A stretch of 64,000 nucleotides of DNA from Nephrocerus scutellatus (GCA_947095585.1 OX352761.1:79797267-79861266), one strand, 5' to 3'; shown: positions 48,801-58,570, counted from the stretch's first letter. Made by a program: numbers and translations. The notes: generated by a model not told the origin, from the letters alone.

Positions 48801-49075
48801 GCTGGACAAAGGCTGTTCTCCAACTCGGGAAGAGTCTAGAAGAATAGGATAGATGGAAAAGCTTACGTAATGGTAATGCCAGCTTGGAAGAACACCTCTT
48901 CAGAACTAATGGGGAAATACCATCTGGCCCAGCGGATTTGTGAATGTTGAGACTCTAGCAACTGCACGAGTACGAATGAAGATCTGTCCCATAGAGTGTT
49001 CAATACTCGGGGGTGCAGGCGGCAACAATGAACAATCTGGAAGCGTGGAGCTAGCTGCAAAATGTGCAGCAAACA
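45889..49075 (-). repeat. Array unit 11 (long, last)
   Basis: Gypsy part 45889-47410, LINE part 47411-49075 and onward. MICMQPDG group with a private LAYIKQ. A deletion of about 18 bp near 48950 shortens it. After GCAAACA at 49069-49075 it continues into native LINE sequence in place of gypsy sequence, so it marks the right border of the array. Confidence 0.93.
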
Positions 49076-49400
49076 GGTTGGCTTTGTCTTTAGAGTTAAG
49101 AACTGGAGTGTCATTATAAATGAGCGTTGGAATGGACGACGAGGCTGTATTTTTGATTCTTTTTGCGAATGACCAAAAATTTTAACTACCTTTGGGATAT
49201 TGTATCATTTTTTGCTTCAATTTTTGGTCGTAGGCGAATTTGACTCGCCGAAGATAGGCATTGCAATCATTTCTTGCTCGTTTAAAATTTGTTCGGTTTT
49301 CCTCAGTAGGGTTTGCTTTGTAAAACCAAAAGCATACCTCTATAATCCTAGAAGCCTCTTTATAGCTGATGGCAGATTAAATTCCGATGTCCGATGAATT
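47411..49400 (-). pseudogene. LINE-B ORF2, longest copy (Jockey/CR1-like), broken
   Basis: Read on the minus strand from about 49400: IIEVCFWFYKANPTEENRTN and ARNDCNAYLRRVKFAYDQKL (pre-RT linker), a stop before NFWSFAKRIKNTASSSIPTL, then FAAHFAASSTLPD. The RT follows (YRFRGQRSTGDLMVYL, INAGVPHGSVLSPTLFLIF, NPIHSFADDSTLSF). The C-terminal 204-residue frame is at 47495-48109 (YFTPSDLATIYKAFIRPKLE, LDRIQNRAIKLIGDENIAKS). The 3' end terminates in an A-tail at 47411-47423, where it joins gypsy RT, so LINE-B inserted into a gypsy element. Endonuclease and ORF1 are absent (5' truncation near 49400). Glutamine of PQGS is histidine here. Confidence 0.85.
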
Positions 49401-49660
49401 ATCAAATATCTGAGTTTCATATTACATATTTAAACACAGCGAAAGAATTCGTTATCAGCCCACGTTTGTTGCTGAGATCAACTTTTAAATCACACATAAC
49501 TACAAAAAACAAACACACAAAACACAACTTACCGCTTCTTTTAACCGAATTTGTGTAATGGATGTCTCTTAATGGATTATCAACACAAATTTTCGGTAGT
49601 GTTATACATTCACGACAAAATGAGTTAAATCACCAGAAGAAACAAACACTCGCAATCCGT
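49401..49660. other. No gene recognised between LINE-B and LINE-A
   Basis: AT-rich sequence without motif. If LINE-B were a simple insertion, the remaining gypsy RT and gag should continue here; I do not see them. Confidence 0.4.
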
Positions 49661-51160
49661 TTTCTAATTCCTAAAGAATTAGATCATCAAACTGCCGCGT
49701 GCAAAATATACGACAGTTTCACTAAGTTCTTTAGCTGCGTGGTTAAGGATAGGGTACAGGGAAACAACACACTGCACTTGTTGATCGAGTGACCGCGCGA
49801 GCCGTTGTTTAAACAAGTTAACGACAACGCGCGTGCTGAACTGCGACCGTGCACCAAAGCGATTGGGATATAACTCAATGTCCAATGCGGCGGAGGGGTT
49901 GTATGAAGAGCTTCGCTCATACAAAGCTCAGCTTTCTGTACAAAATAAGACCCAAATACTTGGCTCTATCAAAGAAGTTCATACCTTTTATAGAAGGATG
50001 GTTAATAAGTGGAACTTTATGTTTCCTGGTGAATAGGACAAGCTCAGTTTTTGAGGATTTACCCCTAAACCAAAGCGATCTGCCTAGCAAGTAAGCTTGT
50101 TGAGAGCATTTTGCAGGAGCTCCATTAAAGTATTCGGGTATTTTCCTGATACGAAAATAGCAACGTCATCCGCATAAGCGATTACTCTGCAGCTCTCACC
50201 TCTAGGCATACCACCAGTTCATTAACAGCTAAGTTCCATAGAAGGGGGACAGGACTTCACCTTGTGGGGTTTCTCTTCATGGACTAACTCCTTTGGACTA
50301 ACATGCGAGCATTTTCCGGTTTTGGGTATGGAAAACACGTTTACTTCTCACTATAACACTGGAATATAGACCAGATCGACACAACTCTTTAGAATTGCTT
50401 TCAGCAAAGGAAGGATAATATACGAAATCCTTTGCAGCTCGACTGGAATTATGCCATCAGGTCCTGCAGATTTGTATGGTTTGAAGCTTTGTAGCGCCCA
50501 AAGCAGTTTGTCCTTATTTATCAGATCGTTGGAGATAGTTGTACGAGTGTCTGCCCTATCAAGGCCGACATTACTTATTGCATGGGAGCTTCCCGTGAAG
50601 TGGGTATCCAAAAGCAGATTGAGCGATTCTTCGCTTGAAGTAGTCCACGAGCCATCTGCCTTTTTCAGTCAGCTTGGCATTATTGGACTGGTTGCGAGGA
50701 TTTTTCTAAGCCTAGACGCCTCAGAATATTCTTCTATTTTGTCACAGAAGAGTCTCCAAGAAGAGCGCTTGACTGTCCTTAATTCTGTTTTATAAAGCTT
50801 GAGAGATGCTTTGTCAGTCAGTTTTCTATGATTTCTATAAGGGCGAGATAAGCCGATGCCAGCCAATAGGTTCCTTGGTAAGTCTCAAATTGTCCCGTAG
50901 AGACATCCAGATCGCTGAAGTAAGGGTGTAAAAATACTTTTAGATTACGTTTTACTAATATGCAGGATCTAGGATAACCTTTATCTGCTACATATAGCGA
51001 GTAATAACCAGGAGTCCTAAGCCCGCAAACTAGGTTGTTAACGATCCATGTTTCTTGGATTAGGACCATGTCTTCTCCGCCTTTAAGCTGACAGAGTAAA
51101 AGGGAGGCCGAAGCTGTTTTAGAGTGTTGGAGGTTAATCTGAACTAACTGCAGCATTTCA
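49661..51160 (-). pseudogene. LINE-A ORF2, third copy, internally deleted
   Basis: On the minus strand the endonuclease start MLQLVQINLQHSKTASASLL (GTG or ATG region near 51156) includes LIQETWIVNN, the N-terminal catalytic block. It continues to TYQGTYWLASAYLAL, then jumps near 50850 to the linker (LYKTELRTVKRSSWRLFCDK), then KSAGPDGIIPVELQRI (RT start, 50351-50611) and a later RT piece near 50130-50200 with VIAYADDVAIFVSG. The YADD box is intact but lies in a broken frame. The DANAHH half of the endonuclease is deleted. It is the counterpart of 2010-2990 (the AGATT-AGCGATTCTTCGCT match at 2033 and 50608). Confidence 0.8.
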
Positions 51161-51370
51161 GTTGCAATCAGGGAGAGAAACCTTCACCTCGGTGTTCTCG
51201 AGATCTTCCCTTTCTGAAGACGAACTGAGAAGTACGTCCTCGTTGGGGAATTCTCCGGAGGATGAGCCCTCCGTCTCCATATCCGATAGAGGATCGGTCA
51301 GAAAGATAGACGACTGTGACAGGGTCGCCGTCAACGTGTCTTCCATCAAGGGAATCGTGACGTCGGGACT
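51158..51370 (-). pseudogene. LINE-A ORF1 C-terminus
   Basis: The minus strand gives an acidic, serine-rich end (SSSGEFPNEDVLLSSSSERE, then EVKVSLPDCN) matching the ORF1 end at 2994-3203 (NEDELLNSPSEGDELD, VEVSLPKS). It stops next to ORF2 and is cut on the other side by the satellite at about 51375. Confidence 0.7.
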
Positions 51371-51374
51371 CCGA

Positions 51375-51690
51375 GTTCCCGACCCAAGTGGTGCCCATGT
51401 AATTTTTTTTAAAAGTAGCTCGATTTTCTTGAAATTTTAAACATGTGTATCTCCGATGGACAAAACTTTTTGCAAAATTTTTGGAGTGAACGGGCCCTGA
51501 GGCTCGAGGTGTCCCCATATAAAATTTTTAAAACTTTTCTTTAAAGTTTAAACACATGTGTATCACTGATGCACAAATTTTTTGTAAATTTGTTGGAGTG
51601 ATCGGGCCTTGAGACCAGAGTGGTGCCGATGTAAATTTTTTAAAAATTAGCCCGATTTTATTCAAATTTAAAATACATATGTCTCTCCTA
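51375..51690. repeat. Dispersed satellite, about 2.5 units
   Basis: ATGTGTATCTCCGATGGACA at 51444 and a variant 113 bases later, with GAACGGGCCCTGAGGCTCGA and AGCCCGATTTTATTCAAA. Same family and orientation as 4815-5640. Confidence 0.85.
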
Positions 51691-51889
51691 TTAGAGAATT
51701 TACATAAAAATTTTAATTTTTATGGGTTGTTTTTATTTCTCTCTAAATTCGCTATTTGTCCTTATTTGAACCATAACTAAATTCCATTTCGTCATCCCAT
51801 CCCTTTTTAAAAATTAAAGTCACAATTTTTAAAGAACATAAAACATGAATAACAAACATACAACACTTAAAACGAATAAGCTTTCAGAA

Positions 51890-52990
51890 TCTTGACAGAT
51901 GGCTCATCCACCCCCACAAAGAGCAGAGATGAATCATCTCCACACTCTTTCAGTGAGTAGAATCGCCATTTATTAGTATTAAGACCCTGATTTTGGGCTC
52001 GGAGTCTGGTGACAATTTCCGCAAGCTTCCGGAGTTTTCCAAGCAAGCGGATTGTCGCATGCTGACGAAGAAGGCACTGCCTTCAAAAGCTGGTAAAGCT
52101 CCACTCTTTGATGAAAGACATTCGAAGGAGCGTTCATTGGAACATTGCACTTTGATGGTGCCCTAATCCAGGCTCATTCCCACGAATGTCGGTGAATATT
52201 TTTCCACCACAAATTCCCAAAGGCGTTCTTGGACTAAGTAAAATTGTTTTTTGGACATCTTGCCTTCATCCACCTCACTTCCTTCCTCGCTGATATAACA
52301 CGTGTCAATACTTTGGCCGCTTGTCAGAATCGCTGCGCCTCTGTGTCGACTTGTCTACCTCAGCGAGTTTAAAAGCCTTTGAACAGCTGGGCAAGCAATC
52401 CATTTCTGGTACAGATTATGTGTTCAGTACTGTAGTCAGAGATTCCGAAGTCAAGTCAGAATTGGATTGGATTTTCCTTTTCCTTTTCTTCCTCTTCCTC
52501 TTCTACTCATTGGCGATATGGGTATTTGAAAAGTTCTCCAGATCCGATGATTCTAGATCATTTGCCGTCCGTGAGAATTCAATTAGAGGTCTGTGAAAGA
52601 TTGGTATCCATTTTCATTTTAGCCAATCTTTCACTCCTCTTCTTCTTTCACCATTGCATTTTCGAATTTATCATATGCTTTATAGTGCCCAGTGTTATCT
52701 CCTCCACTTTACCGATTCTCTCCCGTGCCTCAGAGATATCCCAAGTTAGAGAATTACTCGTTCTCGGTGACGAGAAGTGCTTGGACACTTGTTTAGGTGT
52801 AGAGGTAGTTGCTGTATTTCGCTTTCCTGTACTGTCTGTCAGACCAGTTAAAACCTGATCATCCAAAGCAGTGATAATAGTACTTGACCTACCCCCTTAC
52901 ATCCCTTAAGAAGAGTTCTTTCCGATTCAAACTCATTATTAGCATTAGCTTACTGCCTCTGATCCCTTGACCAGACATCTCAGCCATCGA
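51890..52990 (-). pseudogene. Degenerate ORF, DUF4780/LINE ORF1-like
   Basis: On the minus strand a start-like MAEMSGQGIRGSKLM lies near 52985. It is followed across frame breaks by STPKQVSKHFSSPRTSNSLT, EARERIGKVEEITLG, an acidic run near 52490, KCNVPMNAPSNVFHQ and a C-terminal part with AEIVTRLRAQNQGLNTNKWR and LLFVGVDEPSVKILKAYSF (about 51890-52030). The LNT-KW...L-VGVDE-SV--L pattern resembles DUF4780, a domain found in insect proteins often tied to retrotransposon ORF1. At least five stops or shifts are present. The assignment rests on one motif and is tentative. Confidence 0.45.
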
Positions 52991-53248
52991 TATGGTTTAG
53001 GTCTGCATATACGATGCCCAGGCCACTGGCGAACCAGCGGGGGAAATCCCAGGATCCTGGTTATCCTATGCAGAGGTAAATAAGTTAGGTTTTCCCTCCA
53101 TCAAATGGGAGGATTGGTTCATTGAAGAGTTTTTACCGTGGTGCCTTTTATCGGGGAACCAATATTTGCATTTTATACCTACTGCCAGGTGACTAGGGTC
53201 CGTGGGGTTGTCAGACCCAACACTCTAATTCAGAAGCGACCCTGCGGG
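52991..53248. other. No gene recognised
   Basis: GC-richer sequence upstream of the degenerate minus-strand ORF, possibly its 5' untranslated part. No motif. Confidence 0.35.
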
Positions 53249-53417
53249 GGACGACTATAGTTAAATTGAAATTGTGGTTAGCCAGAAGAAATTGGCACTA
53301 CGAGAATGTTATAGTTATTTATTTCTGCAGGGGAAATATTATTTTTATATTTGTATATTGAAAAATATACTACTTTTCTCGTCTGGCTAACCACAATTTT
53401 TATTTAACAGCAGTCCT
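53249..53417. mobile_element. Fold-back MITE-like element, ~45 bp inverted arms
   Basis: The arm at 53249-53293 (GGACGACTATAG..., AATTGTGGTTAGCCAGA) is matched by its complement at 53374-53417 (TCTGGCTAACCACAATT ... CAGTCCT). The core AATTGTGGTTAGCCAGA is perfect. No ORF. A related single-arm copy starts at 53501. Confidence 0.8.
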
Positions 53418-53500
53418 GATAATTTTTTCTCGCACGGCTCAAATGTAAATCAAGCATAATGCTGGATTAAAACTATAGCCATGATTGAGAAACATGAGCA

Positions 53501-53600
53501 GGACGACTACAGTTGAATTTAAATGGTGGTTAGCCAGAAGAGAATAACACTAGGAGAATGTTATAGTTAATTTATATCTGCAAGGGAAATTTTATTTATA
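53501..53600 (+). mobile_element. Second, partial copy of the 53249 element
   Basis: GGACGACTACAGTTGAATTT, TGGTTAGCCAGAAGAGAAT and GAGAATGTTATAGTTA repeat the left part of 53249-53340 in the same direction, 252 bases away. The right arm is missing. Confidence 0.75.
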
Positions 53601-53802
53601 TGGTAACGTTTGGTTATATTCTCTGTTTTTTCACTTGACACAGCTTTTCTATTTTAGCCATAAATTCTAGGATCATTCGTCATTTAGCAGGTTCACAGTG
53701 ATATGTGGGAAACTGTGTTTGCTGGTTTTCATTCTTCCTCGGCAAATAAAAGGCAAATAAATATTGTTGCGAACGTTGTTTGAGAACATTCGACAACGTC
53801 AT

Positions 53803-53862
53803 GTGTAGATTAATGGAACAAGCATTTTTTATATGAATTACCATTGGATGTTTTTGTGATTA
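53803..53862 (+). repeat. Direct repeat, possible LTR piece (left)
   Basis: GATTAATGGAACAAGC-TTTTTTATATGAATTAC-ATTG-ATGTTTTTG is shared with 56146-56205. A gypsy gag lies between them, so they may be remnants of its LTR ends. Confidence 0.5.
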
Positions 53863-54131
53863 TTATTCAGAGTTCGTCTCTCTTAACAATTGTAATTTTT
53901 AAACCAATTAGCCGATAAACCAAGCCAATTTTAAACCGTCGGCTTGTTTATTAACACTTTCGATGGTTTAATCTATGTTTTCATATTATTCACTCCTTTT
54001 TTAATACAAGCAGTGCAATCGTGTTGTAAATTTTGGTTTGCAACAGCCTTGATGGCGAACCGCGTCGGCATGTCATACCCTCATGTTTCATTAATTTTTT
54101 TGGTATTGTGAAAGAATATATTTTCTGGGAC

Positions 54132-54372
54132 TATATTGGGATTTTTTGCGTATGACATTTGGATCCATACGTTTTTAGTAGAGAAGTCTTATTACCTAAT
54201 TTGGATAATAGGGGGATTTCATCCCGATTTGGTCAAACAGCTGTCCATCCACACATTGCGCGATTCGCTCAAATCGTCTGCAAAACGAAATCTGGCCATT
54301 ATATAAATTGAGTAAGACTATTCGACTAAAAACGTATGGATGCAAATATTATACGCAAAAAATGCCAATATA
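54132..54372. repeat. 60 bp inverted repeat flanking a 121 bp spacer
   Basis: 54132-54191 and the complement of 54313-54372 agree at 53 of 60 positions (shared blocks include TTTTTTGCGTAT and ATCCATACGTTTTTAGT). The spacer has no ORF. It could be a nested MITE inside the Harbinger-like element. Confidence 0.85.
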
Positions 54373-54422
54373 ACATATATTTTCGGTGCATTTTCCTATT
54401 GTTTAATTTCTTTTTCTCCAGT

Positions 54423-54563
54423 TCACGTGAGTTGACCGCTGAACACAAATTAATCGCTTTACTCCGTATGCTGGTATGCGGCAACTTTGAGCAAACGGCA
54501 GCTGATTATAATGGCATTTCCCAGCCAACAATGGCTAATATTCTACTCCCTGTAGGGATATTG
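54423..54563 (+). pseudogene. PIF/Harbinger transposase N-terminal scrap
   Basis: RELTAEHKLIALLRMLVCGN followed by FEQTAADYNGISQPTMANIL matches the helix-turn-helix block found at the start of DDE_Tnp_4/HARBI1-type nucleases (LT---KL--ALR-LA-GNF-----D--G-SQPT---IL). It follows a pyrimidine tract ending CTCCAG that could be a splice acceptor. No catalytic DDE part follows; the sequence beyond 54563 is unrelated and soon stops. Confidence 0.65.
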
Positions 54564-55029
54564 TGGTTTTTTCAGGTTTTTATTCCCGATATTGAAATAT
54601 CAAATGGTTGCCAAATCGAGCAAATCTGACATTTCATGGCCGTTAAACTGGTTAAGTAAATAAACCAATAGCGAAATAAACCAAAATAATCCAAACAGAT
54701 TTAAACCAGAAAAGTAGTGAATAATATGGATGTGGTGTAAAATTTTTGGTTTAAAGTCGGGTGGTTAATCCTGGTTTATTTTTCAGGTTTAAAAGCGATT
54801 AAACCACGTTTTTTATCCGAGTGAATTTGTGACTATGTGTTACAAGTTGAATTTTGGAAATCGATAAAAGCTAAAAGAAGAGCTCCGAAACAAATAAAGA
54901 GGCGAAATAAACGAAAACTATTTCTGTAACAATAAAAAGCGAAAAAGGAGTAAGCTGGTCATTTGTTTTCAAATGAGATAAAAAGTGCTAAGCATAGAAA
55001 CGATGCTTAATTTGTAAATTTTCAAAAGA

Positions 55030-56020
55030 ATAGCATGTTTGACCAGCAAAAAGAACAGAATGCGAATGATGATGATAATTTCTTTGATGAAAGCCAAAAG
55101 CACAAGAATCTAAATGAACTTAACAGAGCAGTTTCGGAGTCATTCCAGAATCATCTAAAATCCAGAAAGGCATTTTGAAAACTGCTACGTTTGATGGTGA
55201 TACTGAATTTGAAAATTTCAAAGTTCAGTTTAAAGCTGCAGCTAGATATAACGGATGTGATGCTAAGGAAAAACTTAATGCTCTAATACTAGCGCTACGA
55301 GAAATGATTACAGACGCAGATATATAATCCGACAGAATCCGGGCAGAGTTAGATTTGCGGTTCGGACACTCACACACCCAAGAGTTATGCAAAATACAGG
55401 TGCTCAATAAGAGAGAACAGCGAGGAGCAAGTCTTCGAAGATCTAGAACGAGAAATAACGAAGCTACCGCGACGAGCCTATTGCAGTGTTCCAGCTTATA
55501 TAGTAGGGGAACTAGCAGTGTATGCCTTTATTAATGCTGTTCGAGACGACGAATTAAAGCCTTATTTAAGGACAACAGCCAGAAGAAAAACGATGAATAA
55601 AGTATTGGAATCGGTTGGGTGTGCAATCTGGAAACTGAGGAGATTTCACAAATAACAGCCCTCATTCATGAAAAGGTGCTGCAAATTAATAAATGGACGC
55701 TTTCAAAACAACCAAAATGACAGAAATAGCAGATTCGATTCTTCAACCAGTAGTTTTATATGTCAAAAACTTGGTAATTTTATTCGGGATTGCAAGGAAC
55801 CAAGGATTGAAAACACGATGAGACAGCCTTTCAATGGTGTCAAGAATCTGAAAAGATGACGGCGGATAGATGCACTACAGTTGAAAAAGGCGGAAGGAGG
55901 TTTGGCTCTACAATTCTAAGTCAAGAAAGTGGAAATTTCCGAATTACAGCAAATAAGGCAACAATATCAAGAGGATCAACGATGCAATTTATCGGATTCA
56001 ACAAAACCTTAGATGTAAAA
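55030..56020 (+). pseudogene. Ty3/gypsy gag remnant
   Basis: The plus strand starts MFDQQKEQNANDDDNFFDES (55034). After a frame change it reads KTATFDGDTEFENFKVQFKA, AARYNGCDAKEKLNALILAL, the typical Gag block FDG----W--F---F------W----K---L. Next come AELDLRFGHSHTQELCKIQV, a YLRTTARR stretch and a single decayed CCHC-like knuckle (FICQKLGNFIRDCKE, 55668-55859). Multiple stops are present. It may be from the same family as the array's pol piece, which lacks gag, but this cannot be shown from the sequence alone. Confidence 0.65.
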
Positions 56021-56145
56021 TGAAAGTTGTCCATATTGACAGATTATCAAGGTAAAACGTCAGGAGGAGTGCTGAATCTATTCGAGACGAACAGAATTAA
56101 GGTGGTGTTAATATTACGAATTTAATTGGGGTACATTGTAATGTG

Positions 56146-56205
56146 TGATTAATGGAACAAGTTTTTTTTATATGAATTACGATTGCATGTTTTTGGGGTC
56201 GTGTT
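56146..56205 (+). repeat. Direct repeat, possible LTR piece (right)
   Basis: Counterpart of 53803-53862, preceded by TTGGGGTACATTGTAATGTG. Confidence 0.5.
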
Positions 56206-57735
56206 TGAAGCTCGTATATCGTGTGGAGAGATTTATGTAAAAATTATAGCATTATGTACTAGTACTTTCATGTACCTACATAAATTTGTTTATGGTGAGT
56301 TTTATATAAGAGCATTTACCAGAATGATCTGATCATTGCTAGATTATTCTTTGTGTTATTGGATGTTATTTATTTCCATTATGAGCTCGAAAGTCTAAAG
56401 CATGAACTTTAATGGACATAGGCCAGCATAAGCACGCATGGGCGAATTTGCCAAAAAACAGAAAGTGTATTGTGTGATTATAATAGAGTTCAGCTTCGAA
56501 TCGTTAAGTTATCGTTCACTTTCGCTCGCATGGGACCGAGCTATTCAGGTCGCTCTTTACATGTGTTTTGATATTTGTTTTTTTGATACGAAAACAGAGA
56601 CAAATGCTAATGGAGGGAAAATTGTATTATAATCATTTGTTGTAATTTGGCAACCATGGGCAAGCATTTCGTAGACATTTGACACTAGTCCATGCACCCG
56701 AATTAAAATCGACCTTTAAATCTCGTAACAATATGTATAATTATTTTATTTTTTTTATAAATAGTAACCAAATTTTGATTATCTATCAAATTTAATATTT
56801 AGTGTTAAATTTAATAATTTAAACACAGAACAAGGATGGAACTGCAAAAGCAAGTTTTTAACAAAACCATTAAAATTACGCTTCGTAAAGTCGTATAATA
56901 TTATATCGCCACATATTTATACATAAAAAGTAAACGTTTAGTGGTCAAAAATCTGCCAAAATACGTCTAGGAATTTTCGATTCAGAGTGCACCCTAATTG
57001 ATTCATAAGTGTATTTACTCTAGGAAAAATGTTGGAAAAATGACAAAGAAAGAGCGAAAGAGATGGAGATATTAATGAGAAAATTGTGAGGAAATTCGAT
57101 TTATTTGCATTCCAAAGGAGAGAAGAAGACAACTGCACTCCAAATTTAACATTAAAATCATATTATAGCTAATTATAGCATTACTAGAGCATTAGATTAC
57201 TGTGCAGTTCAAATATAATGAAAAAAAAATATTTAGGCAATGCGAAAATTTAACTCAGCATAGGGTCCGTGCTTTTTATGACACGCAATGTTAAACTTAA
57301 TACGTTATACCGCATTATCAGTAAATTTCAATAAATTGAAATATAATAATTCAAAAATAATCAAGCCAACAATAAAAAATTATTTTTTTTTGGTCAAATC
57401 CAATTAATATATATTTATAAATATTTTCATACTTACACTTGCTCGAATGTGGTTTTTCTTTGGCCGATAATGGGGATTTAATCACGGCCTTTAATATTCA
57501 GCGATTCCAAAATTCTAGCGATTGTTCCAGCAGGAAATGCAAAAATACGTATTTTTGTTAGATTCGCTCTGTGTTTAATGAATGTATCACATTATATGAA
57601 GAAGAAATGGCTTAGCCCATAGTATCTGTTGCGCCCGTTTTGGCGACATTGTCACCGTACAAGCAAAAAAAAATGATGATGCTTTGTCTATGGGACTATG
57701 TGACCATAAGAAAGCGTTTATTTAATTGATATGTC
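56206..57735. other. AT-rich intergenic sequence, no gene supported
   Basis: No motif-bearing frame on either strand. A minus-strand stretch near 57470-57545 (FPAGTIARILESLNIKGRD, then a stop) is followed by a GTAAGT-like donor, but is too short and broken to call. Confidence 0.4.
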
Positions 57736-57738
57736 AGT

Positions 57739-57825
57739 TGTATACATCGCCGCAACGGTCGCAAAGGATTCTATGGGTTGATCCCTGAAGACGATGAACT
57801 TTCAGAGGACGACGACGTTGAATAA
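57739..57825 (+). other. Possible terminal exon with acidic C-terminus
   Basis: After an acceptor-like TTGATATGTCAG the plus strand reads HRRNGRKGFYGLIPEDDELS followed by EDDDVE and TAA at 57823-57825. AATAAA overlaps the stop region. The composition looks coding, but no matching upstream exon was found and the product is not recognised. It could equally be chance or a transposase end. Confidence 0.25.
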
Positions 57826-58245
57826 AGAGGTTTATTTTGAATTTTTACTACCATATTTATATACAAAACATTATCAACATAAACCAAATACAAAAATTTT
57901 AAACAGTAACCACATGTACCATTCTTAATAATCTAAATTTGAATTAAAAAAGTAAAAAATAAATTCATGCCAAGCCAAATTGACAGCTGCAAAATGAAAA
58001 TAATTTTTTTGGTTTGTTTCGTTTCGTTTGGTTAAAGAGCAGTAAATCCGCCGAAATATCCGAATCATTGAAATGCGGATTGTATTTTTGTGACCCATCA
58101 AACAACACGAAAACCCAACAAACCACTTCCCCAACATAGTGAATTTTGTGTGCAAATTGAAATTCCTATAAAACTGACATATTTAATTTTAATGTTGGTG
58201 TTGGCAAACATGTTTTTTGATTTGTGGAAACTTTTTACAACATAT
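57826..58245. other. AT-rich intergenic sequence, no gene supported
   Basis: No motif found. Contains GTTGGCAAACATG at 58199, echoed as AGTTGGCAAACACATG at 58414. Confidence 0.35.
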
Positions 58246-58530
58246 GCTATATTGCTTTCAACAAAAAAATAAAAATTACAACAACAAACACATTGGATAG
58301 ACCAGAAAATGGTTAGCGTTAACCAAAAAAAATTTTTGGTTAAGAAATATTTAACCAAATTTTTATTTATAATTCTCACCACCAGAATCGACTTTTAAAA
58401 ATTATATATGGATAAGTTGGCAAACACATGAAACAAAAAGTTTACCAAAATTTGGTTAGTTTTTGCTGTTGTTTTAATCAGCCGTTAACCACAAAAAATA
58501 CCTAACTCATTTTGTTGAAAGCAATATAGC
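58246..58530. mobile_element. MITE-like element upstream of eIF4B
   Basis: A 21 bp perfect terminal inverted repeat, GCTATATTGCTTTCAACAAAA at 58246-58266 and its complement at 58510-58530, bounds 285 bp of AT-rich DNA. Inside, 58319-58343 is a perfect 11-bp-arm palindrome (TTAACCAAAAA, AAA, TTTTTGGTTAA), and TTAACCA is repeated at 58351 and 58485. It ends 86 bp before the eIF4B start codon. Confidence 0.75.
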
Positions 58531-58570
58531 AATAGACGTCATTTTGTTGAAAGCAATATAGCAATAGACG
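58507..58570 (+). repeat. 32 bp tandem duplication at the MITE edge
   Basis: TCATTTTGTTGAAAGCAATA followed by TAGCAATAGACG occurs at 58507-58538 and 58539-58570, identical. It duplicates the right inverted-repeat arm. Confidence 0.9.

Larger units (their letters stand above)
18345..49075 (-). repeat. Tandem array of 11 chimeric gypsy-LINE units
   Basis: Unit starts, taken at ACACCGAACTGGGTTTTTTT, are 18345, 20897, 23450, 26002, 29233, 31788, 34331, 36884, 39436, 42661 and 45889. Lengths are 2552, 2553, 2552, 3231, 2555, 2543, 2553, 2552, 3225, 3228 and ~3187. Each unit holds about 1.52 kb of minus-strand gypsy pol followed by about 1.03 kb (short) or 1.67 kb (long) of minus-strand LINE-B ending in a poly-A tail, seen as poly-T on the plus strand. 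Copies differ at a low number of sites, so the array is young relative to its parts. The order is S S S L S S S S L L L. The left border continues into native gypsy pol and the right border into native LINE-B. Confidence 0.95.
53880..54830 (+). mobile_element. PIF/Harbinger-like element remnant
   Basis: AAACC-rich ends face each other: CATATTATTCACTCCTTTT near 53980 is complementary to AAAAGTAGTGAATAATATGG near 54714. Further inverted matches surround GGTTTAATC (about 53965) and GATTAAACC (about 54797). Inside is a Harbinger-type coding scrap (54423-54563) and a second inverted repeat (54132-54372). Borders are approximate and no 3 bp target duplication was fixed. Confidence 0.5.

Noticed and set aside
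18345..49075. CRISPR-like or operon-like array
   Set aside because: The monomers are kilobases of retroelement sequence in a eukaryotic genome with introns; there are no short direct repeats with unique spacers and no cas genes.
18345..49075. Array as a pure assembly artefact
   Set aside because: Units carry private substitutions and indels, two length classes and native sequence at both borders. Exact copy number may still be wrong.
52321..52596. Plus-strand hydrophobic frame that looks like a membrane protein (FLFLFFLFLF)
   Set aside because: It is the complement of an acidic Glu/Lys run in the degenerate minus-strand ORF.
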